Assembly: GCA_040506705.1 (NCBI GenBank)
Contig: JBEVWG010000013.1
Coordinates: forward strand, 52,876 to 116,875
Direction: 5' to 3'
Source of the DNA: Thiodiazotropha sp040506705
Lineage (GTDB): Bacteria; Pseudomonadota; Gammaproteobacteria; Chromatiales; Chromatiaceae
Length of the DNA: 64,000 nucleotides
A program made the position numbers and the translations under genes. The notes beneath the pieces are model-generated. The model did no database searches and had not been told where the DNA came from. It saw only the letters and a list, made by a program, of their open reading frames with translations. Positions 35,614-43,908 of the stretch are shown here, piece by piece. The first letter of the stretch is position 1. Each line of letters starts with the position of its first letter.

Positions 35614-35754
35614 TTAGTAAAGCCTTAAAAATTCAGGTATCAGCAGAGGATTACCTGACAATACACTGATATGACTGATCGCTAACACAATAAACCCTAG
35701 TGCCAATAGGGAGTACCCAGCTATTTGTTGAGCATCCAAGTGTAAACAGTTCAT
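35614..35754 (-). CDS. Small membrane protein (46 aa)
   Basis: An ATG at 35754 preceded by GAGGAATGGAAC opens a 46-codon frame with one hydrophobic helix (GYSLLALGFIVLAISHISVL, about residues 13-32) and a short polar N-terminus MNCLHLDAQQ, ending EFLRLY. A good ribosome-binding site, a helix of membrane length and a stop right after a polar tail support a real micro-protein. It lies 158 bases upstream of nothing cotranscribed on that strand and is too short for usual gene calling. No homolog is recalled. Confidence 0.5.
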   Translation of the reverse strand: MNCLHLDAQQIAGYSLLALGFIVLAISHISVLSGNPLLIPEFLRLY

Positions 35755-35912
35755 GTTCCATTCCTCACTATTTAGTGACTCCTGGTTACATTATTAGCAG
35801 ACAGGCCAGATGAAAAACAGAGTAAAATAGTAAGGATATTGGAAGTGTGCTGTTATACCCCGGAGCTGACCCTATTATTGGCCAGGCAACATAGTATGAG
35901 CATGTAGTTTGC

Positions 35913-37256
35913 TCAGAGTTGTTTGATAAAGACCTTGGAGTTTCTGCGGTAGTTATAGAGATCTCTCTTCAGCATTGGGATATCTCTTAGATCCGCCAGG
36001 GTGAATCCCCGTTCTTTGAACCATTGTGCAGACTGGGTAGTAAGAATGAAGAGTCTCTCTATACCAAGCTCTCTTGCTACATTTTCCATGTGACTCAGCA
36101 GCCGATCACCCCGGTCATCGCCCCGATATTCGGGATGAACCACGACACAGGCAAGTTCCGCCATTGATTCCTCAGGATAGGGATAGAAGGCGGCGCAGGC
36201 GACTACCATGCCGTCTCTTTCCACAAGGGTGAAGCTCTCAATTTCAGTCTCGATCAGCTCCCTTGATCTTCTTACCAGTACGCCATTCTGTTCCAGAGGT
36301 TCGATCAAGTTGAGAAGGCCGCCAACATCATCAATACATGCGGTACGTGTCTCTTCGTAAGGTTCAGCAGAGATAAGTGTGCCAATACCATCTCTTGTGA
36401 ACAGCTCTTTGAGTAGGCCGCCATCCATTTGCCGATTGATTAAATGGCAGCGTTTAACGCCGCTTCGAGTAGCAGATACTGCAGCGTTGAGGTTTTGTTT
36501 GAGCTCATCAGGCAGACGTTTGCGTTTTTCCAGTAAGGTGTCTACTTCCCGTGGTGTGAGGCTGGTAATCAGCCGCTTACGTGAATCGGTTACACCTTTA
36601 GCCTCAATAAGGCAGATTAATTTGTCCGCGCCAAGTGTGGTTGCCACTGATGCAGCAACATCTGCAGCACTGAGATTAAAAACCTCACCAGTTGGAGAGT
36701 ATCCAAGAGGAGGCACTATGGCGATTGCACCCGATTCAAGACGTTGCTCAATGGCCCCAGCATCTACTCTGCGGACTACGCCTGTATGGCAATAATCTAT
36801 TCCCTCTTTGACGCCGATTGGTTTTGCGGTAACAAAATTTCCAGAGGCGGCTCTAATACGTACTCCAGCCATAGGGGAGTTAGCAAGCCCCATGGAGAGT
36901 AACGCTTCAATCTCTACCCGAGCAGCACCCGCAGCCTCTTTAACGCATGTCAGTGCGGCATCATCTGTAATCCGTAACCCCTTTACGAACTGGGTCTCTA
37001 CGTTTCTTGTTTTTAGTCGTTCCTCTATTTGAGGACGAGCGCCGTGAACCAGCACCACTCTTATTCCAAGTCCATGTAGCAGCGCAATATCATGAATCAG
37101 ATTGGCGAAGTGGCTGTCAGCCACAGCTTCACCGCCAAAGGTGATGACAAAAGTACGTCCGCGATGTGCGTGAATATATGGTGATGAACCACGAAACCAT
37201 TCAACAAAATTGTCCGGTAGCTTTTGATCGTGTTTTTTCATCATGGGATAAGCCAC
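35913..37256 (-). CDS. argA: Amino-acid N-acetyltransferase (N-acetylglutamate synthase) ArgA
   Basis: The 447-residue protein has an amino-acid-kinase-like domain (about 25-290; TFVITFGGEAVADSHFANLI, VLVHGARPQIEERL) and a C-terminal GNAT domain (about 300-447; AELACVVVHPEYRGDDRGDRLL, the acetyl-CoA loop). This is the classical ArgA of gammaproteobacteria, which starts arginine synthesis by acetylating glutamate and is inhibited by arginine. It lies 10 bases downstream of argE on the same strand. Confidence 0.96.
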   Translation of the reverse strand: MAYPMMKKHDQKLPDNFVEWFRGSSPYIHAHRGRTFVITFGGEAVADSHFANLIHDIALLHGLGIRVVLVHGARPQIEERLKTRNVETQFVKGLRITDDAALTCVKEAAGAARVEIEALLSMGLANSPMAGVRIRAASGNFVTAKPIGVKEGIDYCHTGVVRRVDAGAIEQRLESGAIAIVPPLGYSPTGEVFNLSAADVAASVATTLGADKLICLIEAKGVTDSRKRLITSLTPREVDTLLEKRKRLPDELKQNLNAAVSATRSGVKRCHLINRQMDGGLLKELFTRDGIGTLISAEPYEETRTACIDDVGGLLNLIEPLEQNGVLVRRSRELIETEIESFTLVERDGMVVACAAFYPYPEESMAELACVVVHPEYRGDDRGDRLLSHMENVARELGIERLFILTTQSAQWFKERGFTLADLRDIPMLKRDLYNYRRNSKVFIKQL

Positions 37257-37266
37257 TTTCTAGGCA

Positions 37267-38412
37267 CTAATAACAAAACTCCTTAACCACGGACTGTATC
37301 AGGTTAATCGCAGGTTGAATATGCTCTAGGGGTATATACTCATCTGGTTGGTGAGCTTGATCGATACTACCTGGACCGCATATTACTGTTTGCATGCCCA
37401 TGCTATTCAAATAGGGGCCTTCTGTACCAAATGCCACTGCACCGGCCTCAACTCCGGTAAATTTTTCTACTGCCCTGACTATCTTGGCATCTCTTGCTGT
37501 CTCCATTGCAGGAATACCGTCAAATACCGGGACACTCTCCCAACTCAGGTCGGTCTTAGAGAGCGCGCGAGCAACTCTTTCATGCAGTTCGTCTCTTAGA
37601 GACTTTAAACTCATTCCCGGCAATGGTCTTAGATCAAACTGCAGTTCACATTTTCCACAGATACGGTTGGGGTTGTCTCCACCATGGATGTGGCCCAAAT
37701 TAAGTGTTGGTACATCGATCTCAAAAGCTGGATTCTGATACCGATTTTGTAAGTCTGAGCGCCAATTGAGTATTTCTCCGATCACCAGGTGCATGCCGTC
37801 CAGGGCATTGATGCCAAGGGATGGATTACTGGAGTGTCCCGATTTACCGGTAAGTTTGACCGACTCCATTGAAACTCCCTTATGCATCCGAATTGGTTTC
37901 AGGCTGGTCGGTTCACCGATCATGGCATGGCGGCCTAATTGGCGATGCAGTTCTGTGAGGGATTTTGCACCACACATGTCGCTCTCCTCATCTGCCGTTG
38001 CGATGATCACAAGAGGGTGTTTAAGTTGATCTAGAGGTAATTCTCGAATCGCTTCGATAACAACTGCGAAAAAGCCCTTCATGTCAGTGGTGCCGATACC
38101 GTATAGACGGTTCTCCTTTTGTTGTAGTTTCAAAGGATCTGAACTCCATTTCTCTTCATCAAATGGCACTGTGTCTGTGTGTCCTGAGAGTACTAAGCCG
38201 TCACTACCTTGGCCGTAGGAGGCAATTAGATTCATCTTTCCTGGACGACCTGGTATCTGTTGTATCTCAGTGTCAAAACCTAAGGAGCTGAACCAGTTGT
38301 TCAGTAGCTCAATAACCTCGCCATTACCCATATCCCAGGTGGGATTTACACTACTTACAGAGGCTGCGCCCACAAGACGGGTTAACATTTCTATATAATT
38401 TGGAATTTTCAT
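37267..38412 (-). CDS. argE: Acetylornithine deacetylase ArgE
   Basis: The 381-residue M20 metallopeptidase-family enzyme has the metal ligand motifs LSGHTDTVPFDEEKW, YGIGTTDMKGFFA, TADEESDMCGAKSL and GTEGPYLN, and a dimerisation insert at about 180-290. It removes acetate from N-acetylornithine. With argA next door this gives the first and fifth steps of the linear arginine route. Confidence 0.95.
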   Translation of the reverse strand: MKIPNYIEMLTRLVGAASVSSVNPTWDMGNGEVIELLNNWFSSLGFDTEIQQIPGRPGKMNLIASYGQGSDGLVLSGHTDTVPFDEEKWSSDPLKLQQKENRLYGIGTTDMKGFFAVVIEAIRELPLDQLKHPLVIIATADEESDMCGAKSLTELHRQLGRHAMIGEPTSLKPIRMHKGVSMESVKLTGKSGHSSNPSLGINALDGMHLVIGEILNWRSDLQNRYQNPAFEIDVPTLNLGHIHGGDNPNRICGKCELQFDLRPLPGMSLKSLRDELHERVARALSKTDLSWESVPVFDGIPAMETARDAKIVRAVEKFTGVEAGAVAFGTEGPYLNSMGMQTVICGPGSIDQAHQPDEYIPLEHIQPAINLIQSVVKEFCY

Positions 38413-38538
38413 AGATCAGATTTTGTGGCTATAGCCTGGAACAAGCAAGCTGAACGTCTTTTAATATTTAACTATTCTGAGATTTCGAAAGTAACTAATG
38501 CTATCTATTTTGCAGATAAGCAGATTCACCCACTGCTT

Positions 38539-38850
38539 TTATTAACCCGGCGACTAAGTATGTTGTCTTCAGCCGGAGTGTGCCTGCCTGCGGCAAGGCA
38601 TCAAAACGCCGCTGTAGCTCTCCTACAGCAAGTTTTGATAATGCAGTCTGCAGGCAGGCACACTTCGGCCTCTCTTTTAAAAATCATATTGTTAGGGGGG
38701 GCAAGCCTGCTCTTGCTCGGTGTTGCGGCTCTTGGCAAGGGAACAACCATTGCCTGCACCCCAAGGGCGCTTCCTGCGGGGCGCGAGCCGCGCCTTGATC
38801 AAGGGCAGGCTTGAAACCCTGAAGACGACATACTTAGTCGCCGGGTTAAT
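38539..38850. repeat. MITE-like element, long form with nested palindrome
   Basis: The ends are the same inverted TTATTAACCCGGCGACTAAG sequences as at 974-1100. Inside, a second inverted pair (AGTGTGCCTGCCTGC at about 38577 and GCAGGCAGGCACACT at about 38650) encloses TCTCCTACAGC. The right half reproduces the interior of the 974-1100 copy. The element is 312 bp and looks like a composite of a left-end type (shared with 35279) and the short form. Open frames through it are not credible genes. Confidence 0.8.
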
Positions 38851-38949
38851 AGATGCTATGATGTTAAGATATTAGTCAAATTAATCCTGTAAGTTCTGAT
38901 ACCTCTAGCGATATAAGTGCTCTGAGATTACTGAGTAACCGATAAATCA

Positions 38950-39369
38950 ATGCGTCTATACATCAGACATCCTACCGACGTCCCCATCGATTTTCAGTTG
39001 GGTGGCCGGGCATCGGCTCACAGAAAAATGTTGACCAATTATAGCGAAGGGGGTCTTTGCTTTCTTGCCGATGATGAAATAGAGGCCGGTACAGAAATCC
39101 ACATTGCAATCCCTATTACGCCTCCGCAATTTCATGCGACAGGTGTGGTTGTCTGGTGTCGACAGGAAGATAATTGTTTTCTGGTTGGTGTAAAGTTTGT
39201 GGAAGAGCAGACGGCTTATGCAGTACGCATGATTGAGCAGCTCTGTTATATCGAACACTACAAGCAGACAATAAAAACAAGGGAAGGGCGGATGCTTTCC
39301 GGGGAAGAGGCTGCGCTTGAGTGGATTGAGAAATATGCAGGGGATTTTCCAATTCAAACAGAAGATTAA
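38950..39369 (+). CDS. PilZ-domain protein
   Basis: The 139-residue protein starts MRLYIRHPTDVPIDFQLGG, carrying the (R/Q)xxxR-like IRHP start of PilZ. NYSEGGLCFLADDEIEAGTEI corresponds to the DxSxxG loop (Asp replaced by Asn). A beta-barrel VVWCRQEDNCFLVGVKF follows. It probably binds c-di-GMP, although the N-terminal arginine pair is only partly conserved (R2/R6). Cytoplasmic; no obvious partner gene nearby. Confidence 0.8.
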   Translation: MRLYIRHPTDVPIDFQLGGRASAHRKMLTNYSEGGLCFLADDEIEAGTEIHIAIPITPPQFHATGVVVWCRQEDNCFLVGVKFVEEQTAYAVRMIEQLCYIEHYKQTIKTREGRMLSGEEAALEWIEKYAGDFPIQTED

Positions 39370-39599
39370 GCTTGGTTTTACTAAATAGTGATCAGTAGTT
39401 TTCTATGATATTCTCAGTGTCCGGTGATTTAAAAAGTTATTAAATGATATTCCTGCTTTATACGGAAAATCCTCATTAAATCCATATAATACATATACTT
39501 AATATTTAACATGCATGGGATTTGTGTTCTATAACTCTGCATGAATGCTGGGGTATGATTTGAGTGCCAGATATACGCGTAGTTTCTAGGAGACCTGCT

Positions 39600-40268
39600 A
39601 TGCAGACCGAATTTGCAGGAAATCGGTACACGCTGGGCGAGGAGATAGCCCATGCTGTAACCCATGGTATAGGCATTCTGTTGAGTGTTGCAGGGTTGGC
39701 GTTGCTGGTGACATTTGCTTCACTGTATGGAGATGTCTGGCATATCACCAGTTGCAGCATTTACGGTGCTACGCTGATCTTGTTATACACCGCCTCCACC
39801 CTATATCACGGTATTCCCTATCCAAAGGCCAAAAGCCTGCTACAGCGTTTTGATCATGCTGCCATTTTCCTGCTCATTGCGGGCACCTATACTCCCTTCA
39901 CGCTCGTAAATTTGCGTGGTAGTTGGGGCTGGACGCTATTTGGTCTGGTGTGGGGAATAGCCCTTGTCGGTGTTCTGCTGGAGATATTTCGCTACAACCG
40001 TCTAAAGTGGCTCTCTCTTACACTCTATTTGGGATTGGGCTGGCTGGTAGTTATCGCGATCAAGCCGTTGATTGATTCAGTTGAAACTGGAGGGGTAGCG
40101 CTGTTGCTCGCCGGAGGTCTTTGTTACTCCTTAGGTGTGATCTTCTACATATGGAGGCGTTTGGCCTACCACCATGCAGTTTGGCATCTGTTTGTCATGG
40201 CAGGGAGCGTTTTGCACTTTTTCTCAGTATTTTTCTACGTCGTCCCATCTGCGTCTGGTGCCTCCTGA
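39600..40268 (+). CDS. Hemolysin III / YqfA-family membrane protein
   Basis: From the ATG at 39600 (AGGAGA upstream), the 222-residue protein has seven predicted helices. It carries the family motifs GEEIAHAVTHGIGI, ASTLYHGIPYPKAKSLLQRFDHAAIFLLIAGTYTPF and AVWHLFVMAGSVLHFFSVFF, whose histidines form the predicted metal site of the hemolysin III (PAQR-like) family. I chose the downstream start because the earlier part of the frame (from 39564) lacks a ribosome-binding site. Function in bacteria is unclear. Confidence 0.9.
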   Translation: MQTEFAGNRYTLGEEIAHAVTHGIGILLSVAGLALLVTFASLYGDVWHITSCSIYGATLILLYTASTLYHGIPYPKAKSLLQRFDHAAIFLLIAGTYTPFTLVNLRGSWGWTLFGLVWGIALVGVLLEIFRYNRLKWLSLTLYLGLGWLVVIAIKPLIDSVETGGVALLLAGGLCYSLGVIFYIWRRLAYHHAVWHLFVMAGSVLHFFSVFFYVVPSASGAS

Positions 40269-40276
40269 TTTCTATC

Positions 40277-40597
40277 TCATGCCATATAGTAACCTGCAGC
40301 GGCTGAGCATAGTCCCAAAATAAAGAAGATTGTTGCCGAAGACTTCCACATTGTGTAGTTGAGGGTCAGGGCATTTTTATTGTGCAGTGCAATAGTTAGA
40401 ATGCCGGAAACGAAAAATATAACGCTGGCTACATAAGCAATAATTTGAAGATACTCAATTTTTACCTTGCTTGATCCCTGCACGCCTCCTCCAATAGTCT
40501 CGAATTTATTGGCCAATAGGGGATCACTCAGCAGCAGTAGAGTGAAAAGTAGTATCAGAGGGATCCAGGGTAGAATATTTTTCGATTGCGGTTTCAT
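40277..40597 (-). CDS. Hypothetical membrane protein (106 aa)
   Basis: The protein has three hydrophobic stretches: a signal-like N-terminus (WIPLILLFTLLLLSDPLLA), EYLQIIAYVASVIFFVSGI and ATIFFILGLCSAAAGYYMA. It lies convergent to the hemolysin III-like gene, 8 bases apart. Its family is not recognised, but codon use and hydrophobic pattern support a gene. Confidence 0.65.
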   Translation of the reverse strand: MKPQSKNILPWIPLILLFTLLLLSDPLLANKFETIGGGVQGSSKVKIEYLQIIAYVASVIFFVSGILTIALHNKNALTLNYTMWKSSATIFFILGLCSAAAGYYMA

Positions 40598-40843
40598 TGT
40601 CCTCTTCTCTCAGAGCTGCCAAAACCTCTGACTATATATATAGGTCTGTTTAAAGTAGCCCTCCCTGTTTTAAAGCCTCCTGCTGACGTGTGGACGCCAA
40701 ACATAGAAGTATTTCCATGTAAATAATGATATTTATAGTGAGTTTATCGACAGTTAGCCATTTTTATTGAGTTTTTTGGTGTCATGCTCAATAAGCTTGA
40801 GATGATTACTCTACTTGAGAGGCATCTGTTGGTCTGATTTTAC

Positions 40844-40864
40844 TTATTAACCCGGCGACTAAGT
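40844..40864. repeat. Solo 21-bp end of the MITE-like element
   Basis: TTATTAACCCGGCGACTAAG plus T equals the terminal 21 bases of the element at 974 and 38539, and then the sequence diverges. It is probably a remnant of an excised or truncated copy. Confidence 0.7.
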
Positions 40865-40962
40865 CAATAATCAGGATACTCAAGCCTATAGATATTGTGT
40901 CAGAATAGGGCACAAATACCGATATGTGTCGGTGACTATAAGAACAGTTAGGAGATTGCCCG

Positions 40963-41352
40963 ATGTATAGTTTTAAATCACGTCTCGATGGTGACATTGA
41001 AGCCATTGAGCAACGTGTTGTAGAGGCACTGAAAGTTGAAGGTTTTGGCGTTCTGACAGAAATTGATGTCAAGGCTACTTTAAAAGCAAAGCTTGGTGTT
41101 GAAAAGAGGCCGTACAAGATTCTGGGGGCCTGTAGTCCACCTTTAGCAAATCAAGCGATAGATGCTGAGCCCGATATCGGCTTGCTTTTGCCCTGTAATG
41201 TGGTCATCCGGGAGGAGGAGGATGGATCAGTGGTGGTGGCTTTTATGGATCCTGTAGCTGTATTGAAATTGGTTGAACAACCTATGATTGGTGACCTGGC
41301 CGTAGATGTGAGGCAACGCTTGGAGCGTGTGCGTGATGCAATAGAGAGATAG
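40963..41352 (+). CDS. DUF302 family protein
   Basis: The 129-residue protein shows ALKVEGFGVLTEIDVKATLKAKLG, KRPYKILGACSPPLANQAI and PDIGLLLPCNVVIREEEDG, the characteristic DUF302 fold blocks. Members are small soluble proteins that bind metal or small ligands; no function is set. TAGGAGAT precedes the ATG. Monocistronic, ending in the hairpin at 41409. Confidence 0.9.
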   Translation: MYSFKSRLDGDIEAIEQRVVEALKVEGFGVLTEIDVKATLKAKLGVEKRPYKILGACSPPLANQAIDAEPDIGLLLPCNVVIREEEDGSVVVAFMDPVAVLKLVEQPMIGDLAVDVRQRLERVRDAIER

Positions 41353-41408
41353 CATTGTAATAAGGTGTCTCTAAACTGCTGATAAATCAGTTTATTAGTA
41401 AGAAATAC

Positions 41409-41443
41409 GCCGCTACTGGCTTGTGTATGATCACAGTAGCGGC
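41409..41443 (+). terminator. Hairpin terminator after the DUF302 gene
   Basis: GCCGCTACTG and CAGTAGCGGC form a perfect 10-bp stem around a 15-base loop, 57 bases past the stop, followed by CTCTCTTG. Confidence 0.6.
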
Positions 41444-41588
41444 CTCTCTTGTGGGGCTGTGATCACTACCCATAGACCTCTATTTGATATAGACAATTAA
41501 TTATTGACTAATAATTCACAAAATATCTGCACGTATTCATATATTATTGGCGGGTTTGATTATTAAGTAACTATTTCGGGAAGAAATT

Positions 41589-42152
41589 ATGAAAAAATCT
41601 ATCATAGGATTGATAGCGGTCGCTGGATTTATCTCTACAACCCCACAGGCTTGGGCAGATAGTGACTGGAATTTTTTACCAGTAATGAGTGATGGTTTTA
41701 ATCCTGACCTAACGCTCTCGGTCACTGGTGGCATCATGGATCCGCAAACTCATGGTTTGGACACCGATTTGGTGTTTGGATTAGAGTTGTCGATGAACTG
41801 TCTATTACTCGATCCTCCTCTAGGAACGATTCGTCAACAATTCAGCTTTTCCCACTATGATGATGGTGGTCTGGAAATTACAAGCTTTGAGATGAATCCT
41901 CACTACTTATATAAGGTCGACAACAAATTTTCTATTGGCTTTGGCCCAGGTATTGGCTATGTAGATGCCGATGGACGGAATGTAAATGAAGGTACGCTGG
42001 CTTTACAGGGTGGCATTAGTCTTCACTATAAAATGAGTGATCAAATCTTTCTGGGCGCGGAAGCTCGTTATCAATGGACAAAAGATCTTGACGATACCAA
42101 AGACGATCTAAAGAACGCACGTATATTCGGAAAAGTTGGCTATCGTTTTTAA
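41589..42152 (+). CDS. Outer-membrane beta-barrel protein
   Basis: The 187-residue protein has a signal peptide MKKSIIGLIAVAGFISTTPQ with cleavage after AWA. Alternating hydrophobic strands and a C-terminal aromatic (FGKVGYRF) indicate a small barrel of the OmpW/opacity type. Blocks such as FSIGFGPGIGYVDADG and FLGAEARYQWTKD fit that. Monocistronic with its own terminator. The ligand is unknown. Confidence 0.8.
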   Translation: MKKSIIGLIAVAGFISTTPQAWADSDWNFLPVMSDGFNPDLTLSVTGGIMDPQTHGLDTDLVFGLELSMNCLLLDPPLGTIRQQFSFSHYDDGGLEITSFEMNPHYLYKVDNKFSIGFGPGIGYVDADGRNVNEGTLALQGGISLHYKMSDQIFLGAEARYQWTKDLDDTKDDLKNARIFGKVGYRF

Positions 42153-42170
42153 GCTTGTTTAGCTCCGGAG

Positions 42171-42196
42171 TGCCCCCTTCTATCAAGAGAGGGGCA
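42171..42196 (+). terminator. Terminator after the beta-barrel gene
   Basis: TGCCCCCTTCT pairs with AGAGGGGCA around ATCAAG and is followed by TTTAAAAATATTCTTTT. Confidence 0.6.
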
Positions 42197-42472
42197 TTTA
42201 AAAATATTCTTTTGGAATAGTTTAAAGATATTAGTTCTAAGGTGATTTATTTTCGTTAATTTCATTTTCTTTCGTGAATCCTTCTTCTTTACTGTTATTT
42301 AATATAAATTCTCAACGTTCCCCATTAATTTCGATCATTATCGTGTTAACTGCTTTCCTTTGCCAAAGAGTTACGAGTAATAAAAAGGACTATACAGCAG
42401 AAAATAAGAGGGCTAAAAATACAAATCATCAGAGTGTCATATAAGATTTAATTTCTCCAAATGTATGACACT

Positions 42473-42512
42473 CACCCTCTCCCCAGCCCTTCTCCCATCA
42501 AGGGCGGGATGG
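42473..42512. repeat. CCCTCTCCCC hairpin repeat, diverged copy
   Basis: CACCCTCTCCCCAGCCCTTC through CAAGGGCGGGATGGG is a degenerate member of the dispersed GC-rich family seen at 665, 790, 56690 and 63937. The rest of the 42197-42765 region is AT-rich and holds no gene. Confidence 0.6.
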
Positions 42513-42765
42513 GTTAAGGCTGATTGTTGAGGAAAGGTGTTTTATCGGGGTGGCGACGATAAATTCTAGAAATATTAGAGTTATATTATGTGTTCGGATA
42601 TACAGTAATGTAGCTGATAATTTAGTAATTTGGATTTAATTTAAAATGATTATCTAAGTCGCATGTGGATTGACAGAAATAATTAGGTAGTAATTTAAAT
42701 ATTAACCTAATTAAATAGTAAGTGTTTTTTCTTGTGCATGGACTTAAATAAATGGAGCTATATCG

Positions 42766-43728
42766 TTGTTGGATAAGTTAAATTTAATTATTAAAATATC
42801 TAATGCTATGACTGTTGACCCGGAAAATAGAAAGTCACAGTTGAGTCCGATAAAGTATGACTACATTAAAGGCCGAGTCGCATATTATATAATGGTGTTA
42901 CTCAACGCTAAAGAAATCGCACGTCTGTCCAAAGATGATCTGGTTCAGCTTGAATATTTATTTATTAACCATCAAGAAGCGCTTCCAAGTGTGTTTTGGC
43001 CATATCAGCACTCAGAGTGGGGTCTTAAAAAACGTCTAAACGCTTTATATAATCATTTCAGAACGCAGTTATTGGTAAATGATATATTTATTATTGAAAG
43101 ATATAGTAGTAAGACTATTGCTTCACTGAGCGAATTTTATGATGGAATGGATCTGGTAGTAGACCGTAACGGTATCTTTTTGAGGGAGGGGATGATTACG
43201 CTCAGTATCAATATATATGATGAAAGAATATTTTCAATTGCTTTTTCATTAATGGAAGATGAGCTATCCAATCTGGTTTCTATAGTCGGTGCAATTCAAG
43301 GTCGAAGGATGGTTGATATTAACCCACTATATCATGACATCACAAAAAAAATGTTCGGTATAAGGCCACGCGATCTTACGGTTGAATTATTTCAAATGAT
43401 TTGCAGAGCGACAGGAATCAATAAGATTTATGCAATATCTGAGATATATCGTCAACAGATGCACTACTTTTACAGCCTTAAAGACAAAGAAGATTTTTTG
43501 AAGTTAAATTATGATGAGGTATGGTCTGAAAGAGGTGGTGAATGTTGTAAAAAAGGATTTTATGAAATTCCTGTTCACCCAAAGAGAAGAGCAATTGAAA
43601 GTATTGTCGCTAAAAAAAGGTCTATGTATAAAAAAAGATATGAGCTCTTAAGTCGTGTTGAGAAAAAAATAGCAGAAGATATGAATGAAGGGTATGACAG
43701 TATCAGTTTAAGTGAAGTTATTGGCTGA
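42766..43728 (+). CDS. VirK/YbjX family (DUF535) protein
   Basis: The 320-residue protein has FSLMEDELSNLVSIVGAIQGR, DITKKMFGIRPRDLTVELFQMI, SEIYRQ and NYDEVWSERGG, the conserved DUF535 blocks known from VirK and YbjX. It starts at TTG 42766 with GGAG seven bases upstream; an ATG is not available. The gene is strikingly AT-rich with Lys-rich C-terminus, unlike its surroundings, which suggests acquisition by transfer. VirK-type proteins are linked to envelope or peptide-stress functions; the role here is open. Confidence 0.85.
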   Translation: MLDKLNLIIKISNAMTVDPENRKSQLSPIKYDYIKGRVAYYIMVLLNAKEIARLSKDDLVQLEYLFINHQEALPSVFWPYQHSEWGLKKRLNALYNHFRTQLLVNDIFIIERYSSKTIASLSEFYDGMDLVVDRNGIFLREGMITLSINIYDERIFSIAFSLMEDELSNLVSIVGAIQGRRMVDINPLYHDITKKMFGIRPRDLTVELFQMICRATGINKIYAISEIYRQQMHYFYSLKDKEDFLKLNYDEVWSERGGECCKKGFYEIPVHPKRRAIESIVAKKRSMYKKRYELLSRVEKKIAEDMNEGYDSISLSEVIG

Positions 43729-43908
43729 TATTTTATAGTTTATATTTTATAAAATTAGACAGTATATTCAATGTAGAGTAGAGTTTTTGTAACGTCCTGT
43801 TTAGGATTGGGTAGGAATTTATAGTTAAAATATCATTATAGATATTTTAAATCTGTAGAATGTGCTATTAAGGGTAATAAATCATTAATTAGATCAAATG
43901 GAATTTAT

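Noticed and set aside
38425..38814. Open frame of 129 codons at the long MITE-like copy
   Set aside because: Most of it is repeat sequence. Its frame is explained by the absence of stops in GC-rich palindromes.
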